The notes under the pieces were generated by a model. That model searched no databases. It saw only the letters and a program-made list of their open reading frames with translations, and was not told the DNA's origin. The translations under genes and the position numbers were made by a program. From the NCBI RefSeq assembly GCF_900167225.1, contig NZ_FUXH01000002.1, forward strand, positions 124,001-188,000: 64,000 bases of DNA, read 5' to 3'. Source of the DNA: Porphyromonas crevioricanis (lineage in GTDB: Bacteria > Bacteroidota > Bacteroidia > Bacteroidales > Porphyromonadaceae). The first letter of the stretch is position 1. Every line of letters starts with the position of its first letter. Below, in pieces: positions 42,210-50,380 of the stretch.

Positions 42210-43203
42210 GTGCAAAGCCATAGCACATGGTAAGGTAGCCTTGGAGTATATTTTCAGGGAGGCAAAACTCAAGAACAGGCTCTTATTTCAAGAGCTTTGT
42301 TCAGATAAGCCAAGAGGAATATACGAAGAGATGTGTTTGTTGAGTGATTACAATAGCCGTTGTCGAAATAAGTTCTTGAGAATTGAAATCGGCATTGCTC
42401 CTGCAGATGAAGCAAAGATGAACGCTGTGAAGCTCCGACATCTGGTGTCTGAATTTATACAAGCCATGGGGTTGGAAAAGCATCAAGCCGTTGCCGTTAC
42501 GCACAAGGATACGGACAATCTGCACATTCATATCATCGCCAATCGAATCAGTATGGATAGAGTTGTCTATGATACGACCTTTGTGAGTAACAAGGCAGCA
42601 CGAGTGGCGGAAGAGTTGAGTCGCAAGCACGGTCTAATCATTGCCAATGAGATACGAGCAGAGAAACGGTATCAAAAGCCGAGAGCCCATCAAACACGGG
42701 AGACGAGTAAGGAGAAATTGCGCACAATGGCTTACGGACTGTTGGGAAAGTATGCAAATGGCGGACTGAATGGCTACGCTTCCTTTCGATATGAATTGAG
42801 ACGACAAGGAGTAACCGTTGAACAGATGATGAACAAGAAAGGGGGAATCTATGGTCTGAAATTTCTTTTTGAGGGGCAGACTTTCAAGGCTTCGGAGATA
42901 GGACGAGAGTTCGGATACAACTCACTGTTGAAACAATTCGGACTCTCCTATGCCACTCCCTATCACTCTTCAGTTCCGATTTATCAGCCGAAAGAAGTTG
43001 TACAGGAAGAAAAGCTACAACCAGTACCAAGCCTTGAACCAAGCCTTGTTGAAAGCGTGGTGGATGTTGCAGAAGGGATTGCATCAGGAATTGGCAGCGT
43101 GTTGGACTTCCAAGTTCATGGAGAGGATTATGCTGAGACTGACTTTCAGCGAAGACTGCGTCACGAAGCCAACAAGAGAAAGAAACGGGGACGAAGGATG
43201 TAG
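42199..43203 (+). CDS. Relaxase (MobA/BmgA-type, HUH)
   Basis: Nicks oriT and pilots the strand to the recipient. It has 334 residues. Motif III with the metal-binding histidines is HKDTDNLHIHII near residues 101-112; the N-terminus MIAKCKAIAHGKVALEYIF matches Bacteroides BmgA-like relaxases, and a Tyr-bearing region follows it. The C-terminal 100 residues are Gln/Glu/Val-rich and variable. No coupling protein or mating-pair genes are present, so the element is mobilizable and needs a helper. Confidence 0.92.
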   Translation: MIAKCKAIAHGKVALEYIFREAKLKNRLLFQELCSDKPRGIYEEMCLLSDYNSRCRNKFLRIEIGIAPADEAKMNAVKLRHLVSEFIQAMGLEKHQAVAVTHKDTDNLHIHIIANRISMDRVVYDTTFVSNKAARVAEELSRKHGLIIANEIRAEKRYQKPRAHQTRETSKEKLRTMAYGLLGKYANGGLNGYASFRYELRRQGVTVEQMMNKKGGIYGLKFLFEGQTFKASEIGREFGYNSLLKQFGLSYATPYHSSVPIYQPKEVVQEEKLQPVPSLEPSLVESVVDVAEGIASGIGSVLDFQVHGEDYAETDFQRRLRHEANKRKKRGRRM

Positions 43204-43425
43204 AAACAGACACTTCCTTTCCCGAAAAGAAAATCATGACGGAACGCTCACTTTCTCACGCAAAAGAGTATCTTTGCTGAAGATAAAGTGAGCGTTCTTT
43301 GTTAGTACAAACACGAGCAACCAAAAGCATCTCACTCATTTCCAAATCGTTACCTGCCTACTACTCTCTTGTCGGTAACACCCTATTCTTCAACAAGATA
43401 GTTCCATCTTAAATTTTCGGCACGG

Positions 43426-43468
43426 AAGAAAATATTTTTTCGTGCGGAAGAAAATATTTTTTCGTGCG
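43426..43468 (+). repeat. Two tandem copies of the 21-bp edge repeat (candidate attR)
   Basis: Copies at 43426-43446 and 43448-43468 with a period of 22, identical to 29729-29749. GTTACC (43349) and GGTAAC (43374) lie just inside, as they do on the left edge. If these are attachment sites, the element spans about 13.7 kb. Confidence 0.45.
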
Positions 43469-43491
43469 GAGAGAATTTTGGCCCTCTCAGA

Positions 43492-43520
43492 ATGCCGATG
43501 AATAGGGCTTTTTGGGAAGG
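43492..43520 (+). repeat. Intergenic repeat start, copy 2
   Basis: atgccgatgaatagg here equals 8979-8993, followed by related but diverged bases (gctttttgggaaggtctc against aggttttgagagggtc). Preceded by gagaattttg. It is part of a dispersed non-coding family. Confidence 0.45.
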
Positions 43521-43930
43521 TCTCAAAAAACGGCTTTTTTCATCTTCTTTGGATCTTGACCAAACTGGAAAATTTAGCAGGCAAATTAGAGGTTTTTATG
43601 ATCGAAAAACCTTGAAAAGTACCAATGTATTGAGCTATCTTGGGCTCTCATTCTTTATTAATTGTATCTTTGTTCACCGGGGTGTCCCAAAGAATGAAAC
43701 TTAGAGCCTTTGAGTCGATTGGTTGGTAAAAAACATAAACAGGAAAGCGAAGGACATATACGAGAATGTGAAGCTGGAGGCAGATCGTTCAGTCTCTCCA
43801 CGCAAAGGGATCGAAAAACGGTTTTGTATGGGGGTGCAACAGGATGCCCGAAGAGTTCCTGCAAGGAGTAATGAGGCCTTTCGTGGTGTTGTTTGCAGAG
43901 AATAGAGAATAAAGAATAAAGAGCTTGGTG

Positions 43931-44152
43931 ATGAAGTTGGAGAAAAAGCAGCAGGGTGCTGGTCTTAAAAAAGAAGAATGGAGTCTTGGAAAGATCCTGA
44001 TAGCTATTGTCGTAGGTCTTTTTGCCTATTTGATGATTACTGATGGTTTGGATATTGCTAGAGATATAAAATCCGGCAAGACTCCCGATTTTTTAGTGGA
44101 TGTGCGAGACGGTATTGTCGATGGGTATTACGGCAATCCGCCAAGGTATTGA
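43931..44152 (+). CDS. Small single-span membrane protein, unknown
   Basis: 73 residues from the ATG at 43931. A basic N-terminus (KLEKKQQGAGLKKEEW) is followed by one membrane helix (LGKILIAIVVGLFAYLMITDGL, about 21-42) and an acidic end. No family is known to me. It stands alone between the mobilizable element and the hut genes. It is plausible as a real gene because of its regular topology. Confidence 0.5.
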   Translation: MKLEKKQQGAGLKKEEWSLGKILIAIVVGLFAYLMITDGLDIARDIKSGKTPDFLVDVRDGIVDGYYGNPPRY

Positions 44153-44444
44153 CCAATACGCTCGACTGGGCAAGGTTATATCGACGAGGTATGGAGTAAC
44201 GGAAACAGAGAAAGTCGAATACCTCTGATTGGGTGTAAACTTTAGGAACTATGGGAGAGAGGCTGCTGCTTTGAGTGCCGGAATATGCACCCTTTGGCGA
44301 TTTTGTAGGAGGCGTATGCCGGTCACCTATTTAGACTTATCTTTGTGGATACTTTGAAGTGGCCGTTGCACCACATACTCTCGCCGTGTTGCTTCTGATT
44401 TTGTTTGCACGCATCGGGGTATGTATTTTGGGTTCTCGATTCTC
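44153..44444. other. Intergenic stretch before the hut genes
   Basis: About 290 bases with no gene, promoter or repeat that I can support; only short unconvincing frames. Confidence 0.4.
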
Positions 44445-44472
44445 GGCCCCTTAATCTTGGGGCCTTTCTTTT
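44445..44472 (+). terminator. Rho-independent terminator upstream of hutI
   Basis: A perfect GGCCCC / GGGGCC stem with an 8-base loop, then tttctttt. It lies about 290 bp after the small membrane protein gene and 105 bp before hutI. Confidence 0.75.
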
Positions 44473-44577
44473 CAAGTGTTGAGATCCGACTGTTTCTTGC
44501 AATGTCTCTATCAAAGTGGTAAGTCACAGGTGGCGATAGCCTTGTATGTGGCAAAAGCAAACAATATCTCACTTGAT

Positions 44578-45843
44578 ATGAGCAAGAATTTATTTGTCAA
44601 AAACATCGCTCAGTTGGTTACCTGCTCGGGTAGGGAGGCCAAGAGAGGAGCCGAAGCGATGAACGATATCGGCCTGATAGAAGGCCCCGCAGCTGTAGTG
44701 ATACGAGAGGGGAAAATTGCCTATGCTGGACTTATGGACGGTGTAGACCCTGAACTGACGAAAGGCTGTGATGTCTATGATGCAGCAGGCTGTTGTGTGT
44801 TGCCTGGTTTTGTAGACAGCCATACGCATCTGGTTTTCGGCGGATTTCGCGAAGACGAGTTTCAGTGGCGTCTGCGTGGTGACAGCTATATGAGCATCAT
44901 GGAGCGCGGAGGGGGGATCAACAACACGATGAAAGCCACCCGAGGCGAATCGAAGGAGCAGCTCAAAGAGTCGGCCCGTGCGCATTTGGACGCAATGCTG
45001 GCACAAGGTGTCACTACCGTGGAGGCCAAGAGTGGCTATGGTATGGAGCTGGAGGCCGAGTTGAAGCAGCTGGAAGTCGTAGCAGAGTTGCAGCAGGAGC
45101 ATCCGATGACGATTTTTCCAACCTATATGGGAGCACACAGTACACCTCCCGAATATGCTGGTCGTGAGGATGAATTCATCGATTATCTCAACAGAGAAGT
45201 ACTTCCGGCTGTGATGAAGCAGGGCATTGCCCGCTGTTGTGATATTTTTACGGAAAAGGGAGTCTTTGACCACGCCCAGACCCGTCGCTATCTGGCGGCA
45301 GCCAAGGAGGCTGGCCTGAAGTTGAAGATGCATGCCGATGAGATCGTTTCTTTCGCCGGTGCTGAGTTGGCTGCCGAGCTGGGTTGTCTCTCTGCCGACC
45401 ACCTTTTGCAGATCTCCGATAAGGGGATAGAGGCTTTGGCCAATTCACAGACCGTTGCAACTCTTTTGCCGGCTACTGCTTTCAGCCTCAAAGAGCCTTT
45501 TGCTCCGGGGCGTAAGATGATCGACAACGGCTGTGCTGTAGCTCTTGCCAGTGACCTTAATCCGGGTTCATGCTTTAGCTGTTCCATGCCACTTTTGATA
45601 GCTTTGGCGACGATCTACATGAATATGACGGTGGAAGAAGCTATTACAGCCCTTACAATCAATGGGGCAGCTGCGCTTGGCTTGGCCGATCAGACGGGTA
45701 GTATAGACGAGGGCAAACCCGGAGATTTGTGTATCATTCGTTATCCCTCATATAAGTTCCTTTCCTATCACTTTGCTATGAATTTGGTTCGAGCAACGGT
45801 GAAAGATGGTCATGTATATGCTTGGCCGAGGACGGAGCTGTGA
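44578..45843 (+). CDS. hutI: Imidazolonepropionase
   Basis: Third step of histidine degradation: hydrolyses imidazolone-propionate to N-formimino-glutamate. From the ATG at 44578 it has 421 residues, as expected; the frame is open from 44476 but that part is unrelated to the family. Amidohydrolase motifs are VDSHTHLVFGG (metal His pair), LKMHADEIVSFAGAELA and ALASDLNPGSCFS. It is followed after 39 bp by the cyclodeaminase gene. Confidence 0.95.
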   Translation: MSKNLFVKNIAQLVTCSGREAKRGAEAMNDIGLIEGPAAVVIREGKIAYAGLMDGVDPELTKGCDVYDAAGCCVLPGFVDSHTHLVFGGFREDEFQWRLRGDSYMSIMERGGGINNTMKATRGESKEQLKESARAHLDAMLAQGVTTVEAKSGYGMELEAELKQLEVVAELQQEHPMTIFPTYMGAHSTPPEYAGREDEFIDYLNREVLPAVMKQGIARCCDIFTEKGVFDHAQTRRYLAAAKEAGLKLKMHADEIVSFAGAELAAELGCLSADHLLQISDKGIEALANSQTVATLLPATAFSLKEPFAPGRKMIDNGCAVALASDLNPGSCFSCSMPLLIALATIYMNMTVEEAITALTINGAAALGLADQTGSIDEGKPGDLCIIRYPSYKFLSYHFAMNLVRATVKDGHVYAWPRTEL

Positions 45844-45882
45844 AATAGTAATACCACAAACTAAATACAATATCAATTACTT

Positions 45883-46506
45883 ATGCTTACAGATCTAACT
45901 GTAAAGGGTTTTCTGGCCGAAACAGCCGGACAGGAACCGGTGCCCGGAGGTGGCAGTATTTCTGCTCTCAATGGTTCTATTGCTGCTGCGCTTGCCGAAA
46001 TGGTAGCCAATCTGACTATCGGTAAGAAAAAATATGCCGAGGTAGAGGAGCAAATGAAGCGTATTGCCGGCGAAGCTGCCGCTATCCAGAAAGAATTGGT
46101 GCTGGATATTGATCGTGACAGCGATGCCTACAATTTGGTATTCGATGCATTCAAGATGCCGAAGGATACGGATGAAGAAAAGGCTGCTCGCTCGGCCAAG
46201 ATCCAAGAGACAACGAAGATTGCAGCCAGTGTGCCTATGGAAGTGGCTCGTCGCACTTACTCTTTGTTGGACAATATCGAGCAGGTGGTACGTCATGGCA
46301 ACCAAAATGCCATCACGGATGGCTGTGTAGCTATGATGTGCGCTCGCACAGCTATCTATGGTGCCTTGTTCAATGTGCGAATCAATCTTGGATCTATCAA
46401 GGATCAGGAGTTTGTTTCTCAGCTGCAGGCAGAGGCTGACCACATTGAGGCGGATACAACCAAGCGCGAAGCTGCTATCATCGAATACACCAAAACCCAG
46501 CTTTGA
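45883..46506 (+). CDS. fchA: Formiminotetrahydrofolate cyclodeaminase
   Basis: Converts 5-formimino-THF to 5,10-methenyl-THF and ammonia. It is a stand-alone 207-residue cyclodeaminase domain (FtcD C-domain family): PVPGGGSISALNGSIAAALAEMVANLTIG at the N-terminus and GNQNAITDGCVAMMCARTA later are diagnostic. The transferase partner is not in this stretch. It lies between hutI and hutH, so it salvages the one-carbon unit from histidine. Confidence 0.93.
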   Translation: MLTDLTVKGFLAETAGQEPVPGGGSISALNGSIAAALAEMVANLTIGKKKYAEVEEQMKRIAGEAAAIQKELVLDIDRDSDAYNLVFDAFKMPKDTDEEKAARSAKIQETTKIAASVPMEVARRTYSLLDNIEQVVRHGNQNAITDGCVAMMCARTAIYGALFNVRINLGSIKDQEFVSQLQAEADHIEADTTKREAAIIEYTKTQL

Positions 46507-46511
46507 TCATT

Positions 46512-48005
46512 ATGGCTAAGAAAATATACGAAGTAGGGGCTCAAGATCTTACTCTTGACTTCTTAGAGGAGTTTCTCCACGGAGACTTCGAGTTGCGTTT
46601 GTCCGATGCTGCTGTAAAGAGAATTGAGCATTGCCGCAACTATCTCGATAATAAAGTAAAGGAGAGCGACCGACCTCTTTATGGGATTACGACTGGTTTC
46701 GGTTCGCTTTGCAATCGATCAATCAGTGCAGACGAATTGACCCGTTTGCAGGAAAATCTGGTTAAGAGTCACTCTTGCAGCTGTGGCAATGAGGTAAATC
46801 CGGACATTGTGCGCCTGATGCTTTTGCTCAAGGCTCATGCTCTGTCTATCGGCAACAGTGGTGTGCAGGTAGTGACTGTGCAGCGCATTCTTGATTTCTT
46901 GAATGCCGGAGCTTTGCCTGTTGTCTATGATCGTGGTTCTCTCGGTGCCTCCGGAGACTTGGCCCCTTTGGCCAACCTTTTCCTTCCCCTGATCGGAGAG
47001 GGAGAGATGAACTACAAGGGAAGCAAACGCCCCTCATGCGAAGTACTTGCAGAGCTGAAACTCGATACTGTGACACTGAAGAGCAAAGAAGGATTGGCCT
47101 TGCTCAACGGTACACAGTTTATGAGTTCACATGGCGTTTATGCCTTGCTCAAGGCTCGCCGCTTGATGAATATAGCCGACTATATGGGAGCTTTGTCTTT
47201 GGATGCTTTCGACGGATTGGTAGCTCCTTTCGACGACAGACTTCATACTATTCGCCCACACAAGGGGCAGCTCACTGTAGCTCGTCATATGCGTGAATTG
47301 CTGGAGGGCAGCGAACAGGTGGCCAAACCCAAGAAGCAAGTGCAAGATCCCTATAGCTTCCGTTGTATTCCGCAGGTGCACGGAGCCAGCCGCGATGCTA
47401 TCGACTATGTCAGCTCGGTGGTTGTGACGGAGATCAACAGCGTGACCGATAATCCCACAGTATTCCCCGATGATGACATGGTGGTATCTGGGGGTAACTT
47501 CCATGGTCAGCCTTTGGCGTTGGTTTATGACTTCTTGGCCATCGCTTTGGCTGAGTTGGGTAATATCTCTGAGCGTCGTGTAGCTCAGCTGATATTGGGC
47601 TTGAGAGATTTGCCCGAGTTCCTCGTAGCTAATCCCGGTCTGAATAGTGGCTTTATGATCCCGCAGTACGCTGCGGCTGCTATGGTAAGCCAAAACAAGA
47701 TGTATTGCCACTCTGCCGCCAGTGATAGTATTGTATCAAGCAACGGGCAGGAAGACCATGTCTCCATGGGTGCGAATGCTGCTACTAAGCTCATCCCACT
47801 GATTGAGAACATAGAGCGCATCTTTGGTATTGAGTTGCTTAACGCAGCTCAGGCTTTCGAGTTTAGAAGACCGACACGCACATCTCCCAAATTGGAGGCT
47901 ATGTTGGCTGCCTTGCGTATCAACGTCCCCAGAGTAGAGGATGATGTCGTGATGTATAGACAAATACAGCTGGCTACGGACTTTATCCGGACTTACGCTT
48001 TCTGA
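46512..48005 (+). CDS. hutH: Histidine ammonia-lyase
   Basis: First step of histidine degradation: histidine to urocanate and ammonia. It has 497 residues from the ATG at 46512, which follows the cyclodeaminase stop by 5 bp. The self-forming MIO cofactor triad Ala-Ser-Gly is at residues 146-148 in RGSLGASGDLAPLANL. GTQFMSSHGVYAL and the tail YSFRCIPQVHGASRDAI, SDSIVSSNGQEDHVSMGANA agree with the family. The urocanase gene hutU is not in the window. Confidence 0.96.
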   Translation: MAKKIYEVGAQDLTLDFLEEFLHGDFELRLSDAAVKRIEHCRNYLDNKVKESDRPLYGITTGFGSLCNRSISADELTRLQENLVKSHSCSCGNEVNPDIVRLMLLLKAHALSIGNSGVQVVTVQRILDFLNAGALPVVYDRGSLGASGDLAPLANLFLPLIGEGEMNYKGSKRPSCEVLAELKLDTVTLKSKEGLALLNGTQFMSSHGVYALLKARRLMNIADYMGALSLDAFDGLVAPFDDRLHTIRPHKGQLTVARHMRELLEGSEQVAKPKKQVQDPYSFRCIPQVHGASRDAIDYVSSVVVTEINSVTDNPTVFPDDDMVVSGGNFHGQPLALVYDFLAIALAELGNISERRVAQLILGLRDLPEFLVANPGLNSGFMIPQYAAAAMVSQNKMYCHSAASDSIVSSNGQEDHVSMGANAATKLIPLIENIERIFGIELLNAAQAFEFRRPTRTSPKLEAMLAALRINVPRVEDDVVMYRQIQLATDFIRTYAF

Positions 48006-48037
48006 TAAGAGGAGGATCGGATCCCTCTTTGAGACAA

Positions 48038-48077
48038 ACAATGGACTGCCCTGTCGATAGACGAGGTGGTCCATTGT
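48038..48077 (+). terminator. Hairpin after hutH
   Basis: acaatggac and its complement gtccattgt flank a 22-base loop, 33 bp after the hutH stop, with a second small hairpin (aagagg/cctctt) just before. There is no strong T-tract, so termination is only likely. Confidence 0.5.
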
Positions 48078-48143
48078 CGTATTCGCTCATTCGAAACCAT
48101 GGCATAGCCTCCTGTTGCTTCGTTTCGTAGACGTTGGTTTCGA

Positions 48144-48320
48144 TACTGTTGCATGACGCAGCACTCGCTGCCTTATTATCGACATTCGGGCCTGGTCATA
48201 TATGACAAGTATATTCTCTGCACTCTCAATCCCAATTTCGAGATTACCGTATTCTGCAAAGTCAACAAAATGGTAAGTAAAACTTGTCATTTTGAGACCC
48301 GCTCAAAAGGGTTTGTTTCG
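48144..48320 (+). repeat. Dispersed repeat family, copy between hutH and the dehydrogenase gene
   Basis: Matches the minus strand of 28738-28945 closely for about 150 bases and the start of 10117-10188 more distantly. It encloses a frame (48153-48338) with YRHSGLVIYDKYILCTLNPN, nearly the same as in the other copy. No terminal repeats were firmly placed. Confidence 0.8.
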
Positions 48321-48401
48321 ACAGTTAGCCTCGAGTAAAGCCTCTATCTGAACCTATTTTCCCTGCCGCCTTTTCGCTTAGGCTTGCAAGCAATTATCTC
48401 T

Positions 48402-48409
48402 TAACTTTG
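48402..48409 (+). promoter_or_regulatory. -7 promoter box of the dehydrogenase/GSCFA/murF operon
   Basis: TAACTTTG at 48402-48409 matches TAnnTTTG, 47 bp before the start codon. A TTG at 48384 is too close for an ideal -33 box. Confidence 0.45.
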
Positions 48410-48455
48410 CGAAAACACAAAAAACGACATCTGTCTACTAATAGACTATAGAGAT

Positions 48456-49424
48456 ATGGCAAAGATTTTGATCGCCTTCGACACAGTTGAAGAAGGTTTT
48501 GAGGAATTGAAACGCAAGCATGAGCTTACTTTCCCTCCCAAGGGGCGAGATTTTAGTCGCGAGGAGCTTTTGGAGATGATACCTGAATATGAGGTTCTCT
48601 GTTCCGTATTTGATATACCAGTGGATAGCGAACTGATAGAGCGTGGCAGCCAGTTGCGTCTGATTGCCAACTATGCTGTTGGCTACAATAATATAGACTT
48701 GGCCGCAGCAGCACGTCGCTCGATCGTGGTGTGCAATACGCCCCATGCTGTGGTAGAGCCTACCGCAGATTTGGCTTTGGCACTGCTATTGGGCTGTACG
48801 CGCCGGATATGCGAATGGGACAAGGTCTTCCGCTGCGAACGTGAGAAAGTCGATCGAGGGCGTCTCTCCCGATTAGGTTCCAACCTCTATGGCAAGACAA
48901 TAGGCATATTGGGTTTTGGTAATATCGGAGCCGCAGTAGCCAGACGCTGTAAGGCATTTGGAATGAAAGTCCTCTACAATAAACGTCATCGCCTGGATCC
49001 GTTGGATGAGGAGCGTTTGGATATCGAATACATAGACAAGGAGGAGCTGCTCAGACGCTCCGATGTCATTTCCCTGCACACACCCTATACTCCCGATACA
49101 CACCATTACATAGGGCAGAAGGAGTTCGAGATGATGAAGCCCTCTGCCATTCTCATCAATACTTCTCGTGGGGCTGTGGTGGATGAGCATGCTTTGGTAG
49201 CAGCTCTTCGAACAAACCTCATTGCGGCAGCCGGTTTGGATGTCTTTGAGTTTCATGACGAACCTTTACCCGAGCTTTATGATTTGCCCAATGTTTGTCT
49301 GACTCCGCATATCGGTACTCAAACCTACGATAGCAGGGTAGAGATGGCCGTGGAGTTGTGTAACAATGTACTCGGCTTTTTGGACGGAGACCGACCTTAT
49401 AGCAGGGTGCCAATGCCTCAATGA
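48456..49424 (+). CDS. D-isomer 2-hydroxyacid dehydrogenase (glyoxylate/hydroxypyruvate reductase-like)
   Basis: An NAD(P)-dependent dehydrogenase of 322 residues. The dinucleotide fold GILGFGNIGAAVARR and the catalytic trio are visible: Arg in INTSRGAVVDE, Glu in LDVFEFHDEPLPEL and His in LTPHIGTQTYDSR. It is shorter than SerA-type enzymes with ACT domains, so D-lactate, glyoxylate or hydroxypyruvate reduction is likelier than serine synthesis. Its stop overlaps the next gene by 4 bp (ATGA). Confidence 0.9.
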   Translation: MAKILIAFDTVEEGFEELKRKHELTFPPKGRDFSREELLEMIPEYEVLCSVFDIPVDSELIERGSQLRLIANYAVGYNNIDLAAAARRSIVVCNTPHAVVEPTADLALALLLGCTRRICEWDKVFRCEREKVDRGRLSRLGSNLYGKTIGILGFGNIGAAVARRCKAFGMKVLYNKRHRLDPLDEERLDIEYIDKEELLRRSDVISLHTPYTPDTHHYIGQKEFEMMKPSAILINTSRGAVVDEHALVAALRTNLIAAAGLDVFEFHDEPLPELYDLPNVCLTPHIGTQTYDSRVEMAVELCNNVLGFLDGDRPYSRVPMPQ

Positions 49425-50368
49425 TAGAACTTTCCACTCCGGTTGTACTGCCCCGTTACCCTTTTCGCATCGGCTATCGGGATTGCATCTTTTTTCTCGG
49501 CTCTTGTTTTTCTCGTCATATCGGAGATTACCTTTCGGAGCTGGCTTTCCCCACTGTGGTCAATCCTTTTGGGGTCTTGTACAATCCGCTTTCCATAGCC
49601 GGAGCTATCGACCGTCTGCGACAGCCTGATCCTTTTTTGTCTTCGGATTTGTTTTTTCATGAAGGTCGCTGGAGTAGTTATATGCACCACAGCTCTTTTT
49701 CTCATCCCAGTGTCGAGTTGGCTCTGGAAGCGATGAATACACAGTTGTCAGAAGCTGCTCGTCTCTTGCCTTCTTGCTCGCTTTTGGCCCTTACTTTCGG
49801 TTCGGCTCGGGTGTATCATTTGCGTGAGAGCGGAGAAGTGGTGGCCAATTGTCACAAGTTGCCGGCTGATCGTTTTTTGCGTAGAGACGTACCTCTGCAG
49901 GAGCTGATTGACAAGTGGTCGGGTCTTGTACAGGAGTTGCTATCCTGTTATCCTCGGCTAAATATCCTTCTGACGGTGAGCCCTATACGTCATTTGGGTG
50001 ACGGAGCTACGGCTAATGCTCTAAGTAAGGCCAAACTCCTCTTGCTTTGTAATGAGTTGCAAACAATTGCCCCTGATAGAGTGCACTATTTCCCTGCTTT
50101 TGAGATTATGATGGATGAACTGCGAGATTATCGTTTTTATGCAGACGACCTCAAGCACCCATCTGCCTTGGCCGTACGTATCATACGGGAGCGATTTACC
50201 GATGCTTTGATAGAAGAATCGGTCAGAGAAGCCATGTCTCAAGTTCGTGCACTTCGCCTGCTGCAAAATCACCGCCCTCTGCAACCATCTGCCACTGATG
50301 AATTGCAGCAAAAAATAGAAGTAAAAAGGCAACAAATTCGGGCCAAATACCCTTATATAAACATCTAA
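49421..50368 (+). CDS. GSCFA-domain protein
   Basis: 315 residues. The family name motif appears as FFLGSCFSRHIGDYLSELAF near the N-terminus, with PTVVNPFGVLYNPLSI following. GSCFA proteins are SGNH-hydrolase-like and have no proven substrate in this lineage. It is coupled to the dehydrogenase upstream and followed by murF-alr after 12 bp, so a cell-envelope link is possible. Confidence 0.85.
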   Translation: MIELSTPVVLPRYPFRIGYRDCIFFLGSCFSRHIGDYLSELAFPTVVNPFGVLYNPLSIAGAIDRLRQPDPFLSSDLFFHEGRWSSYMHHSSFSHPSVELALEAMNTQLSEAARLLPSCSLLALTFGSARVYHLRESGEVVANCHKLPADRFLRRDVPLQELIDKWSGLVQELLSCYPRLNILLTVSPIRHLGDGATANALSKAKLLLLCNELQTIAPDRVHYFPAFEIMMDELRDYRFYADDLKHPSALAVRIIRERFTDALIEESVREAMSQVRALRLLQNHRPLQPSATDELQQKIEVKRQQIRAKYPYINI

Positions 50369-50380
50369 CAATCTACTATC

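Noticed and set aside
43492-43704. 70-codon frame starting in the intergenic repeat
   Set aside because: Its start is inside the dispersed repeat and no domain or signal is present.
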